Assembly (NCBI RefSeq): GCF_000236925.1
Contig: NC_016941.1
Coordinates: 1,922,001 to 1,986,000, forward strand
DNA from: Staphylococcus argenteus
Lineage (GTDB): Bacteria > Bacillota > Bacilli > Staphylococcales > Staphylococcaceae
Direction of reading: 5' to 3'
DNA: 64,000 bases
Positions 35,581 to 43,947 of this stretch are shown here, piece by piece. Under the pieces are notes generated by a model. That model had not been told where the DNA came from. It did not search any database and saw nothing but the letters and a program-made list of their open reading frames with translations. A program made the position numbers and the translations under genes. Within the stretch, counting starts at the first letter, position 1; every line of letters starts with the position of its first letter.

Positions 35581-36621
35581 ATGCAACAAGTGACATCAGA
35601 TATTATGACTTTTAGAGGTTCTCATTTCGATTTAGGTGTTGAAACTGCCAAATGGCTCCTTCAAACACCCCTGCTAAAAAATCGCGAAAAAGAATGGAAA
35701 AAACGTGTCCCACGTTTTGACATAGATGTAAATGAAACATATCAAATTTTCCAAACTTATGCTCCACAAATATGGGAAGAATTAATGGGACTGCAAAGTA
35801 TACTTAAAATACCAACACGGCAAATTATACTAAACTTTGGCCATTACCGTTTTACCGATTTAAAAGAAAGTGGATGTACTGTCTTTCAAGGTAAGGACTT
35901 TATGGTTAGAAATTACGATTACCATCCTGCTACATACGATGGTCGCTATTTGTTATATCAACCTACCGATAGAGGATTAGCTCAAATTGGACCTGTATCA
36001 AGAGTCACAGGAAGAATGGATGGCATGAATGAGGCAGGATTAACTATGGGCTATAACTTCATGCATCGAAAGCATCCTGCAAATGGTTTTGTATGTTATA
36101 TGATAGGTCGTTTAATTCTTGAAAACTGCCACGATGTGACGGAGGCAGTACATTTATTGAAAGACATTCCACATAGAAGCTCATTTAGTTATATACTGAT
36201 GGACAAATCATTAAATCATGCCATTGTTGAAGTAACTCCGCGATCAATAGATATCCGTTACGATAATACATGTACAAATCATTTTGAAATACTCACACAT
36301 GAAAATCGCAACTACACAAAAGAATCCAAAGAGAGATTAGCACGTACCATTTCACAAACTAATGAAAACTTAGATATGGATACGGTATTTGAGTTATTCA
36401 ATCACCCCAAGTATGAAATTTATAGTAAATTATTCAAAAGTTGGTCAGGTACCATTCATACATCTATGTATCATCCTGAAACATTGACTGCCTACTTCGC
36501 TCTAGGTGAAAATACAACACCAGAAATTATAGATTTCAAATCATGGTTAGCTGGTCAAGAACTTAATATCACACATTTCACCGGTAAGATTGATACTGAA
36601 TTAACATTTGCTAACAAATAA
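35581..36621 (+). CDS. C45-type Ntn acyltransferase/hydrolase
   Basis: A 346-residue Ntn-hydrolase-fold protein of the acyl-CoA:6-aminopenicillanate acyltransferase-like (C45) or linear amide hydrolase group. The likely nucleophile is Cys99 in ESGCTVF, followed by MVRNYDYHP and the GRMDGMNEAGLTMGYN loop conserved in choloylglycine-type enzymes. Because Cys99 is internal, the protein must self-cleave to expose it, or it is a relative that does not. It has no signal peptide. The substrate is unknown; amide hydrolysis or acyl transfer is the family expectation. Confidence 0.7.
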   Translation: MQQVTSDIMTFRGSHFDLGVETAKWLLQTPLLKNREKEWKKRVPRFDIDVNETYQIFQTYAPQIWEELMGLQSILKIPTRQIILNFGHYRFTDLKESGCTVFQGKDFMVRNYDYHPATYDGRYLLYQPTDRGLAQIGPVSRVTGRMDGMNEAGLTMGYNFMHRKHPANGFVCYMIGRLILENCHDVTEAVHLLKDIPHRSSFSYILMDKSLNHAIVEVTPRSIDIRYDNTCTNHFEILTHENRNYTKESKERLARTISQTNENLDMDTVFELFNHPKYEIYSKLFKSWSGTIHTSMYHPETLTAYFALGENTTPEIIDFKSWLAGQELNITHFTGKIDTELTFANK

Positions 36622-36626
36622 AAAGA

Positions 36627-36664
36627 CACCGATATTAGAAAGTTAGTGTTTTCTAATATCGGTG
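36627..36664. terminator. terminator between convergent genes
   Basis: CACCGATATTAGAAA pairs with TTTCTAATATCGGTG, placed between the C45-type gene (plus) and the DUF4097 gene (minus). Confidence 0.8.
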
Positions 36665-36677
36665 CATATTCAAACTT

Positions 36678-37520
36678 TTAATCAATTCTAATATTTCCAT
36701 CAATCGTATAAAACTCTAAAACATTATCGCTCTTGCCTACTTTTCCATTCGTAAACACTTTGTTCTTTACGACACTATTTCCAGTCCCAGGATTTAACTT
36801 TAATATCGTATCTTGAGGTTGCTTACCATACTTAAAATGAATATCTCCTTCTTTTGTCGAAGCTTTTGCGTCAACTTTTGATGGCATCTTTTCAAAATCA
36901 ATATCACCATTATCATTTAAAAATATAGAATTGCTAATATGACTATTTTCAACCCTTAGCATTCCAATACTCACTTTAATATTACTATTATTTATATTGC
37001 TATCTCTTATATATGTAGGACTATTATTAGTCTTTGAATCAAGCGAGTCAATATGCGTATTAGTAATAGATACTTCACCATTAATACTTTGTATATTAGT
37101 ATTATCTAAATTAACGCCTTTAATCTTAACACCGCCAGCTCCAGATATAATGTTCAAACGTTTAATCATTTTGTCCGGCATTTCAAGAGTTAATGTTTTC
37201 TTATTTTCGTGAAATGGATTCATGTCAATAGCGTAACCTCTTGTCTTTGACCTTTTGTCACTAATTTTCAATGTCTTATCATCTACATCAATTAATACAT
37301 CATTGTCACCCTCATATTTAACCCTAAATTGCTTTCCATGTTTAATACGAAGTTCAGTACTATCTAAATTAATAGCTACGCGATTAAAAGCGTTATCCTT
37401 AAATGTTTTATCGTATTGTTTGGTACCGTATTTATTCTTATCATACGTAAACCAGATAATGGTTGCTGCAGTGAAAAACACCACAAACACAATAAGACCA
37501 ATAAAAAAGAGTTTTTTCAT
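36678..37520 (-). CDS. DUF4097 family membrane-anchored beta-repeat protein
   Basis: A 280-residue protein with one N-terminal transmembrane helix (6-26) and an outside domain made of short repeated beta strands with N/S/D turns (TNIQSINGEVSITNTHI and so on), the DUF4097/LiaG-like solenoid. In Bacillota such proteins are paired with DUF1700 proteins in envelope-stress loci. The ATG overlaps the end of the DUF1700 gene (ATGA), indicating coupled translation. Function unknown. Confidence 0.75.
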   Translation of the reverse strand: MKKLFFIGLIVFVVFFTAATIIWFTYDKNKYGTKQYDKTFKDNAFNRVAINLDSTELRIKHGKQFRVKYEGDNDVLIDVDDKTLKISDKRSKTRGYAIDMNPFHENKKTLTLEMPDKMIKRLNIISGAGGVKIKGVNLDNTNIQSINGEVSITNTHIDSLDSKTNNSPTYIRDSNINNSNIKVSIGMLRVENSHISNSIFLNDNGDIDFEKMPSKVDAKASTKEGDIHFKYGKQPQDTILKLNPGTGNSVVKNKVFTNGKVGKSDNVLEFYTIDGNIRID

Positions 37521-38074
37521 TTTCTAACGCTTCCTTTAACGGTTTTAATATACCAAAGTAAATATTTTAAGATTAAACGGTAGATGTATTCTAAAATTTT
37601 AAATATAACAATGATACAAACTAATCCTAATCCTGAATATGATATTGCAAAAAACACATTACTAATCGAATCAACAATACCTCTAGATATCGCTGAAGCT
37701 AATAAAATAATAGGACAAAATAGTAACAACAACGAAATTAAAAATAAAGCTAATATAAATAAACCAACAATTGAAACCGGAATAAGAATTACAAAAATAG
37801 ATAAAATGCCCAAACTTAGCGATGCTGCAACTGCTCTTGAAATATTTTCGAACGTTGGCTTTGACTCAGCGTAATCTATAACACTTCTTGCCTTCGTCTC
37901 AGTCGCAACATCTTGAGGATCTTTTAATTTCCTTAATATTTCTTCTTCATCAACACCATTAAGCTCTTGTTCATAGAAGTATCGTTCATACTCATACATT
38001 TTTTGATCGCGTAAATGTCTAGGTAACGCATCAAGTGCCGTCTCTAATTCATTTAAATAAGTAATCTTGTTCAT
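37517..38074 (-). CDS. DUF1700 (HAAS-domain) membrane protein
   Basis: A 185-residue protein. The N-terminal helical domain (about 1-60, YLNELETALDALP...LKDPQDVATE) is the HAAS/DUF1700 module, and four hydrophobic segments follow. It is probably the membrane partner of the DUF4097 protein encoded next, with which it overlaps by 4 nt. I prefer ATG 38074 (MNKITYL) to a GTG 9 nt upstream. In other Bacillota these pairs follow PadR-type regulators; none is present here. Confidence 0.75.
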   Translation of the reverse strand: MNKITYLNELETALDALPRHLRDQKMYEYERYFYEQELNGVDEEEILRKLKDPQDVATETKARSVIDYAESKPTFENISRAVAASLSLGILSIFVILIPVSIVGLFILALFLISLLLLFCPIILLASAISRGIVDSISNVFFAISYSGLGLVCIIVIFKILEYIYRLILKYLLWYIKTVKGSVRK

Positions 38075-38135
38075 ATAGGTCACTCATCCTGATTAAATTA
38101 TTCATTATCATTCTATACAACCTTAAGCCTATAAA

Positions 38136-38621
38136 TTATTTACTAAAAAATTCAATACGCTTAATTTCTTGATCTTGATATAGTAAGTTTAATTTCAAAT
38201 GATGGTCTCTATCAATATATTTTACTGATTCAAAATCATTACCAACATTTGATTTTTTATAACCAAATCCAAGATTATCGATTGCATCATTGATTGGGGA
38301 ATCTATTGAGCCATCAAAGTTTGTTGATACTTTTTCATCTTTCACTAATATTATTCCCTTTACTACATTGTCCTTTTCTCTGACTTTAACAGTGAAATCA
38401 GGGTGTGCTTTGCTGTTATAAAATTTAAAACGGTCAATTTTGATTTTTTTATTCACTTCATAACCTTTACTATTAAACTTTTCATTTAATTTAACATTAT
38501 TGATTTCAACAGCAGATAAATCTACAGTTTTCGTATGGCGATATTGATATAAACCAATTAATACACCAATAGAACAAATTAAAAATAAAGCAAATACAAC
38601 CCATCGATTTTGAATACGCAC
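38136..38621 (-). CDS. unrecognised single-pass membrane protein (about 161 aa)
   Basis: One N-terminal transmembrane segment (about 9-25) with an extracellular beta-rich domain of about 130 residues containing many Lys and Asp. I do not recognise a family. AAAGG lies about 9 nt before the GTG at 38621; a second GTG at 38630 overlaps the SD. It lies 61 nt upstream of the DUF1700 gene in the same direction and is likely the first gene of that operon. Confidence 0.65.
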   Translation of the reverse strand: MRIQNRWVVFALFLICSIGVLIGLYQYRHTKTVDLSAVEINNVKLNEKFNSKGYEVNKKIKIDRFKFYNSKAHPDFTVKVREKDNVVKGIILVKDEKVSTNFDGSIDSPINDAIDNLGFGYKKSNVGNDFESVKYIDRDHHLKLNLLYQDQEIKRIEFFSK

Positions 38622-38780
38622 TGATGTCACCCTTTCTTAATTCTTATTTAAATATAGCACAAGGTGCTTTCTGTTTCATCCTTAACAAAAATTAACATAG
38701 AATTTGCAATTAATTTATTTCATTACCTTTTATTAGCATAACTTGGTATAATGTTATAAATGCTAAAGGAGGTTTTTACA

Positions 38781-39344
38781 ATGACAAATTTAGAAACTTA
38801 TTTCAAAAATAGCCAGCCCTTAAATGAATACATCGAAGGAATGAAAACGAACAAAGATAATGTTCTTAACATTTATCAATCATTTGAATTACCAGAAAAT
38901 GATTCACGCATCAACAAAATAAAAGAGATGAATTATTCTAAAGTATTAGTAATTACTGAAGACTGGTGTGGAGATGCAATGATGAATCTTCCAATTTTAA
39001 AACACATCAGTGAAGCATTAAACCTAGAAGTACGTGTATTCCATAGAGATGACGATACAAAATTAATCGATCAATACTTAACAAATGGAAAATCTCGTGC
39101 AATCCCTATTTTTGTTTTCTTAAATGATCAATTCGAACAAGAAACAGTTTGGGGACCAAGAGCAAATGAAGTCCAAAAATTTGTAACTGATGTTCGTGCC
39201 GATAAATTACCGAGCAAAGATCATCCAGACTATGCAGATTTAGAAAAAGAAACGCATTTAGTCATTTCAAATCGTTACAAAACAGATTCATCATTTTGGA
39301 AAGCCATTTATAATTCCATCCTAAATAAATTAGAAAATAAATAA
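38781..39344 (+). CDS. thioredoxin family protein
   Basis: A 187-residue thioredoxin-fold protein with a single-cysteine motif WCGDA (in VITEDWCGDAMMN) instead of CxxC. It is followed by a cis-proline region (SRAIPIFVF). This matches the thioredoxin_9 group, whose members may act on mixed disulfides with a low-molecular-weight thiol such as bacillithiol; that is inference. AAAGGAGG lies about 9 nt before the ATG at 38781. Confidence 0.8.
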   Translation: MTNLETYFKNSQPLNEYIEGMKTNKDNVLNIYQSFELPENDSRINKIKEMNYSKVLVITEDWCGDAMMNLPILKHISEALNLEVRVFHRDDDTKLIDQYLTNGKSRAIPIFVFLNDQFEQETVWGPRANEVQKFVTDVRADKLPSKDHPDYADLEKETHLVISNRYKTDSSFWKAIYNSILNKLENK

Positions 39345-39360
39345 AAAATATATAAAGACA

Positions 39361-39402
39361 AATTTTGAGGTTGGGAAGTTATTAAATTCCCAACCTCAAA
39401 AT
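39361..39402. terminator. bidirectional terminator thioredoxin gene / pmtD
   Basis: AATTTTGAGGTTGGGAA pairs with TTCCCAACCTCAAAATT, with a T-run on the plus side, between convergent transcription units. Confidence 0.9.
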
Positions 39403-39410
39403 TATTTTTA

Positions 39411-40151
39411 TTAAATGTCTTTTTTAGCGGCATATAAGATATTCAAAATGAAGAATATTACTATAGAACCTAATGAAATTACCCATTGCCAATTGCTAAA
39501 ATCAAAGTTAGAGCTAATCATTATATCAGTTAAGTAAGCAAAAGGAATATAATCAAAAGCATCTAATATTTTATCACCGTATCTTGGAATCAATCTAATG
39601 AAAGGTTTAATAAACGGTACAATGAGCACTAAAAATACACCTAATGAAAATATCATTGCTGTTTTTTGTGATGCAAGTGTGATTAAGAATAAAAACAAGC
39701 CAAAGAATAATAAAAAGATTAGGAAGAACCATAAGTTATCTAGATATTTAGAAAACGCCAAATTCTTCCCATTACTAGATGCCTGCACAACAATCAAAAT
39801 CGCATAATGAATTAATGCAAATAATATTGAAATTAAAATAATTGAAATTGTCTTCGAAATAATGTATCCAACGCGTGTTTTAACTTTACTCATATAAAGT
39901 TGAATTGTACCTTGTGAAAAATCACGCGTAATTGTCTTAACAACAAACATTAATCCAATTATTAACAATAACCATTTTGCTGCAGCAAATACAGATTCAT
40001 AGACAATAATATGTTTCGGGTTATCCAAAGCATTTGCCATAAGTATACTTTGCGTTGCAATCAAACCAGATACGACTAGTATCGCTAAATATGTTAAAGG
40101 ACTTTTTAAAATACTATAAAAATCATACTTAACTAAATTTAAGATTCTCAT
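39411..40151 (-). CDS. pmtD: PSM transporter permease PmtD
   Basis: A 246-residue ABC-2-type permease with six membrane helices, the last gene of the pmt operon. Together with PmtA, B and C it exports phenol-soluble modulins and gives self-protection against them. Family assignment comes from hydrophobicity and the operon order ATPase-permease-ATPase-permease behind a GntR regulator. Its start codon overlaps the pmtC stop. Confidence 0.88.
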   Translation of the reverse strand: MRILNLVKYDFYSILKSPLTYLAILVVSGLIATQSILMANALDNPKHIIVYESVFAAAKWLLLIIGLMFVVKTITRDFSQGTIQLYMSKVKTRVGYIISKTISIILISILFALIHYAILIVVQASSNGKNLAFSKYLDNLWFFLIFLLFFGLFLFLITLASQKTAMIFSLGVFLVLIVPFIKPFIRLIPRYGDKILDAFDYIPFAYLTDIMISSNFDFSNWQWVISLGSIVIFFILNILYAAKKDI

Positions 40152-41023
40152 TATTTATCACCTCTTTGGTTAATATTGAAGTACGTATCACGTAATGAAC
40201 TTTTACGTGTTTCAATATATTTCGGATAAATATCTAATTCAGATAATGCTTTAAGTATAGATTGATAATTTTTTTGTGCATTAATCATTAAATGTCCGTC
40301 TGCTTTGTCGACATTTTGTAGTTGGAAATGCTCTGCAAGATATTTTTCAGTTCTATCAAAGTCTTTATGATCAACAGTAACTATCGTTGTGTCAGATGCA
40401 ACACCTTCCTCCATGTTAACATCTTGAACAAAATGTCCATCTCTCAGAAATACTGCTCTATCACAAATTAATTCAATATCTTCTAATTTATGACTAGAAA
40501 TTAAAATTCTCATATCAAGTTCATTAACTAGAGACTTAATTGTAGTTAGTACATCGATTGAGCCATCTGGATCCATACCATTTGTAGGCTCATCCAAGAT
40601 TAAAAATTTAGGTTTATTCATTAAAGATACTGCAATCGCTAACTTTTGCTTCATCCCCATTGAATATTTCTTAACTTTCTTTTTAATATAAGGTCGCATA
40701 CCAAATGCATCTATAATTTTATCTGTGTATGCTTTATCAAAACCATTACCTAATACTTGTGCAAATAATTTCAAGTTATACAATCCTGATTTATTATCAT
40801 ATAATTTAGGGTGCTCAATTAAAAAACCGATATTATCTGCATTATCAATATCTACTTTTCCATCAAACTTAATAATATTACCATTCATTACTTTCATAAC
40901 TGTTGTTTTACCAACACCATTTTTTCCTATTAATCCGACAATTCTACTATCGCCAAAATCAAAATCAATATCATTTAAAACGATGTTAGAGCCGTATTTT
41001 TTTGTAATATGTTCTAATTTCAT
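40151..41023 (-). CDS. pmtC: PSM transporter ATPase PmtC
   Basis: A 290-residue ABC ATPase. Walker A is GLIGKNGVGKTTV (31-43), the signature is YSMGMKQKLAIA and Walker B is FLILDEPTNGMD. The C-terminal about 70 residues form an accessory domain typical of peptide/bacteriocin exporters. It energises export with PmtA. The ATG at 41023 is preceded by AAGGAGG. Confidence 0.92.
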   Translation of the reverse strand: MKLEHITKKYGSNIVLNDIDFDFGDSRIVGLIGKNGVGKTTVMKVMNGNIIKFDGKVDIDNADNIGFLIEHPKLYDNKSGLYNLKLFAQVLGNGFDKAYTDKIIDAFGMRPYIKKKVKKYSMGMKQKLAIAVSLMNKPKFLILDEPTNGMDPDGSIDVLTTIKSLVNELDMRILISSHKLEDIELICDRAVFLRDGHFVQDVNMEEGVASDTTIVTVDHKDFDRTEKYLAEHFQLQNVDKADGHLMINAQKNYQSILKALSELDIYPKYIETRKSSLRDTYFNINQRGDK

Positions 41024-41043
41024 CGACTGCCTCCTTTAAAAAT

Positions 41044-41700
41044 TCAAACGTTTATTTTCTTGAGCTGTTTAAAATAATTGACAATAAGTACAACAATGCT
41101 TACAAATAGAAAACCAATATTTAATAAATATGAGTATAAATCTGGAAACGCTGATTGTTTTAAAACAAAATAATTTACTAATACGATAGCTATTGAAAAT
41201 AAAAATGGTACTAAAATGATAACAGTAAAAACATATATGCCATAATGTACTCTTACTCTACGCAATTCCGTAAATCGACTGAACGCAATTGGTATAGATA
41301 AAAAGTTAGATATGACAAACGCATATGCTGTTGAAAAATAAATTGAATTTGGTTCAATCACTTCTGCTTGATATGCATATAAACTAATGACTAAAGTACC
41401 AATTAAAGTTAAAACAATACATGTAATATAGTTAGCATCCAATAATTGCTTCTTTGAAACTGGTAAACTCATATAAAAATAATAAGAATCATTGCCACCT
41501 AGTCTACGATTTAACCTAAATAAGTGACCAGCATCTAAAATCCAAATAACGAAAATTATTGCACTTACAAAAGATTGTAATAGATTAAAGAACTTTATTG
41601 ATTCTAATGTTAGATATATAGGATAACAAATCAATAGTAAAACATAAATGATAAGTGTATATCGACGCAATTTAAAGTTCCTAATTAACAATGCCTTCAT
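41044..41700 (-). CDS. pmtB: PSM transporter permease PmtB
   Basis: A 218-residue membrane protein with six hydrophobic segments, smaller than PmtD and not closely similar to it. It lies directly after pmtA (start codon adjoining the pmtA stop) and 20 nt before pmtC. It forms the membrane channel with PmtD. Confidence 0.88.
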   Translation of the reverse strand: MKALLIRNFKLRRYTLIIYVLLLICYPIYLTLESIKFFNLLQSFVSAIIFVIWILDAGHLFRLNRRLGGNDSYYFYMSLPVSKKQLLDANYITCIVLTLIGTLVISLYAYQAEVIEPNSIYFSTAYAFVISNFLSIPIAFSRFTELRRVRVHYGIYVFTVIILVPFLFSIAIVLVNYFVLKQSAFPDLYSYLLNIGFLFVSIVVLIVNYFKQLKKINV

Positions 41701-42597
41701 TTAAATACCCTCTTCCATCAACTTGATGTTTTCATGATATTTTGGTTTTCTCTTTTCAAGATAAACCATTAAATTCTCAATAGAAGGTGTTGTGATATTC
41801 ACTTTATGCCCCAATATTTCTTTAAACACTTGTGCATATTCCGTTAATCCTATAAACCCTGTACGCTTATGTTCTTCAAAAATAAGTAAAGATGCTAATT
41901 CTTCGTCTATATCTGCGATATCACCACTCACAATTTGAAATCTTTGTAACAATTCGTCTTTCGAACCATTTAAAACAATTTCACCATCACTTAAGTGAAT
42001 GATATAGTCTGCTATTTTTTCTAAATCTGAAATAATGTGCGTTGACATGAAAACTGTTTTATTCTCATCTATTAATTCTTTTTGAATAATATCCAGAAGT
42101 TCATTTCTTGCTAAAGGATCGAGACCAGAAGTCGGTTCATCAAAAATATATAGCTCAGCATGATGCGAAAAAGCTACTGCTAATGATAATTTCATCTTCA
42201 TACCGGTTGAAAAACTTTTTATTGGTTTATTAATTGGTAAGTCGAATTTTTCAAGATAAAACTCAAAAATTTGATGATCCCATTTACAATAAAAAGACCT
42301 AACCATTTTTTCAAATTGTTTTGCAGTCCATCGCTCATTAAAATAATTTTCAGCGTAAACAAAACCAATTTTATTCTTAATTTCGATAGGATTACGAGCC
42401 ATATCATCTTCGAAAACTCTAATCTCACCTGATAAAGGTTCATACAAATCCATGATCAACCTAATTAATGTCGTTTTACCAGCACCATTTCTACCAATAA
42501 AGCCTGTAACAAATCCTCGAGGAACATTAAATGAAATATTTTTAAGTTGAAATTGATCATACTCATATGTGACATTTTTAACTTCTATTGCATTCAT
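41701..42597 (-). CDS. pmtA: PSM transporter ATPase PmtA
   Basis: A 298-residue ABC ATPase. Walker A is GFIGRNGAGKTTL (32-44), the signature is FSTGMKMKLSLA and Walker B is LYIFDEPTSGLD, with a long C-terminal extension. It overlaps the pmtR stop by 4 nt (ATGA). First structural gene of the four-component exporter. Confidence 0.92.
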   Translation of the reverse strand: MNAIEVKNVTYEYDQFQLKNISFNVPRGFVTGFIGRNGAGKTTLIRLIMDLYEPLSGEIRVFEDDMARNPIEIKNKIGFVYAENYFNERWTAKQFEKMVRSFYCKWDHQIFEFYLEKFDLPINKPIKSFSTGMKMKLSLAVAFSHHAELYIFDEPTSGLDPLARNELLDIIQKELIDENKTVFMSTHIISDLEKIADYIIHLSDGEIVLNGSKDELLQRFQIVSGDIADIDEELASLLIFEEHKRTGFIGLTEYAQVFKEILGHKVNITTPSIENLMVYLEKRKPKYHENIKLMEEGI

Positions 42598-42974
42598 GAC
42601 GATTCCTCCTCATAAATAAAAGTTAAAATTTCTTGAAGTTCCTCAAGTGGCATTTCAATGGCTTGCGCTTCGTTAACTAATTCTTTAACTAAATTTTCAA
42701 TAGTAAAAAATTGTTTTTCTTTAAGAATGGCACTATCTTGTTCTTTAACAAATGTTCCCTTACCTCTAATAGTAGTAACAAATCCATCTTTCTCTAAATC
42801 TTCATAAGCACGCTTAGTAGTGATTAAACTGACTTGCAAATCTTTTGCGAGTTCTCTCATCGATGGTAAATGCTCACCAGGAGCAACATGACCTTTTAAA
42901 ATATTTTGTTTAACTTGCTGCTTAATCTGTTCATAAATCGGGAAATCACTACTATTTTTCAAAATTATTTTCAT
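42594..42974 (-). CDS. pmtR: GntR-family repressor PmtR
   Basis: A 126-residue YtrA-subfamily GntR regulator. A winged helix-turn-helix (about 10-75, IYEQIKQQVKQNIL...SMRELAKDLQVS) is followed by a short helical dimerisation/effector segment. In S. aureus PmtR represses its own operon and is released by PSM peptides, so export is induced by its substrate. AAGGGGG lies about 8 nt before the ATG at 42974; the longer frame to 43055 runs through the promoter and is rejected. Confidence 0.93.
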   Translation of the reverse strand: MKIILKNSSDFPIYEQIKQQVKQNILKGHVAPGEHLPSMRELAKDLQVSLITTKRAYEDLEKDGFVTTIRGKGTFVKEQDSAILKEKQFFTIENLVKELVNEAQAIEMPLEELQEILTFIYEEESS

Positions 42975-42995
42975 CAATGTCCCCCTTCCGCAATC

Positions 42996-43043
42996 TGTAT
43001 ATATACAATATACACAATATGCACAGTTTTGTAAATATACACA
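42996..43043 (-). promoter_or_regulatory. pmt promoter with candidate PmtR operators
   Basis: On the minus strand, -35 TTTACA (43030-43035), 17 nt and -10 TATATT (43007-43012) form a good promoter. The same stretch holds three TGTGYATATT-type half-sites and a perfect 12-bp palindrome TGTATATATACA (42996-43007) over the start region, as expected for a repressor of the YtrA type. Confidence 0.65.
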
Positions 43044-43156
43044 ACTTACTATCATACTGGTTCCTGTATAAAACGATGATTTTAATTGTTAGCGCATTGT
43101 CTCGTTTTGCAACTGCTTTTCGCTACTCCAAACTAATTCCCCTAAAATGAAAAAAA

Positions 43157-43226
43157 GACTGTCAGAACGAAGCTTCTAATGCATGATAAATTTCAATCGC
43201 ATATAAGCAGGCGTTTTAAACAGTCT
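43157..43226 (-). terminator. terminator of the 58-aa membrane protein gene
   Basis: On the minus strand AGACTGT pairs with ACAGTCT across a longer imperfect hairpin, followed by TTTTTTTCATTTT. Confidence 0.6.
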
Positions 43227-43230
43227 ACTA

Positions 43231-43407
43231 CTATTCGTTGTTTTTACGTCGATCATTACTTCTACTAATAAAGGCACAAACCATGAACATAATCGCAGCT
43301 AATAATAATTTAATGCCTTGGCTTTCATGATTCGTGGCTTGTAAATAATAACCTATAATAAATAATATAATTGCTAATATAACAAATACTTTTGTTAGAT
43401 GCTTCAT
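43231..43407 (-). CDS. small two-helix membrane protein (58 aa)
   Basis: Two hydrophobic segments (about 5-22 and 31-49) separated by QATNHESQ and ending in the charged tail SRSNDRRKNNE. GAGGTG lies about 9 nt before the ATG at 43407; an ATG 6 nt upstream is too near the SD. A common staphylococcal small membrane protein pattern, function unknown. Confidence 0.65.
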   Translation of the reverse strand: MKHLTKVFVILAIILFIIGYYLQATNHESQGIKLLLAAIMFMVCAFISRSNDRRKNNE

Positions 43408-43542
43408 CCTCATTCACCTCAACACCGACATTATAACAAATATATCAATGATTAATAATGAAAACCTCACCTTTATTTTATAAGTAATACATATTCCCAA
43501 TAAAATATTGCAACAAATCAATTCTTTCAAAATGATTTTTGA

Positions 43543-43571
43543 TTGCGGTATATTGTGTTCAATGATATTAT
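43543..43571 (+). promoter_or_regulatory. promoter of a putative small RNA
   Basis: TTGCGG (43543-43548), exactly 17 nt, TATTAT (43566-43571). The only product downstream is about 60 nt long and ends at a strong terminator. Confidence 0.55.
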
Positions 43572-43577
43572 TTAACT

Positions 43578-43640
43578 GTATCCACAGAATTATACTACAC
43601 AACCCCAAGTCTGGTACCAGCAGACTCGGGGTTTTTTATG
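43578..43640 (+). ncRNA. putative small RNA convergent with the SOS peptide gene
   Basis: Between the promoter at 43543-43571 and an intrinsic terminator (CCCCAAGTCTG / CAGACTCGGGG plus TTTTTT, 43603-43637) lies about 60 nt with no ORF. It runs toward the 32-residue peptide gene, whose stop is at 43650, so its RNA would be antisense to the 3' end of that mRNA. This is the geometry of type I toxin-antitoxin pairs. The start is inferred from the promoter; expression is unproven. Confidence 0.55.
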
Positions 43641-43649
43641 TGTGTAAGA

Positions 43650-43748
43650 TCATTTTTTATTTTTCCATTTCAATTCTAACCAAAGTCGAAAAATAATAAG
43701 TAAGCCACCTGTAATTAGTGTCATCATCCCATCTTGCCACCACATCAT
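43650..43748 (-). CDS. 32-aa hydrophobic peptide under SOS control (TisB-like toxin candidate)
   Basis: The peptide opens MMWWQDGMMT, continues with a hydrophobic helix (LITGGLLIIF) and ends with a basic amphipathic tail (RLWLELKWKNKK). This is the layout of small membrane toxins such as TisB, though not a close sequence match that I can recall. GGAGGT lies 8 nt upstream of the first ATG (43748). A LexA box lies 70 nt upstream. A putative RNA converges from the other side. I infer a damage-induced membrane-active peptide; direct identification as a toxin is not possible from sequence. Confidence 0.72.
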   Translation of the reverse strand: MMWWQDGMMTLITGGLLIIFRLWLELKWKNKK

Positions 43749-43817
43749 TACACTACACCTCCATTCGACTAAAGTATCATACTGATGGATGACCTATACA
43801 TATTCTAACATAAAAAT

Positions 43818-43831
43818 AGAACATGTGTTCG
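43818..43831. promoter_or_regulatory. LexA (SOS) box upstream of the 32-aa peptide
   Basis: AGAACATGTGTTCG has GAAC-ATGT-GTTC, a perfect palindromic core, like the box at 34456. A -10-like TAGAAT (minus strand, 43802-43807) lies 10 bp downstream of it. It is also about 117 bp from the divergent aminotransferase start, so effects on that gene cannot be excluded. Confidence 0.8.
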
Positions 43832-43947
43832 TATTTTGGTGGTGAATTTTACATATTATTCGTTTGTTCAACAACAACGCTTTATCTTTGGTATAATTGA
43901 AGATAATATATAGGCATACAATTTTTTTAAAGAGAGGTTAAGCAATA

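Noticed and set aside
43543..43640. tRNA or riboswitch reading of the short plus-strand RNA
   Set aside because: No cloverleaf, no T-loop sequence and no downstream gene in the same direction within 300 nt.
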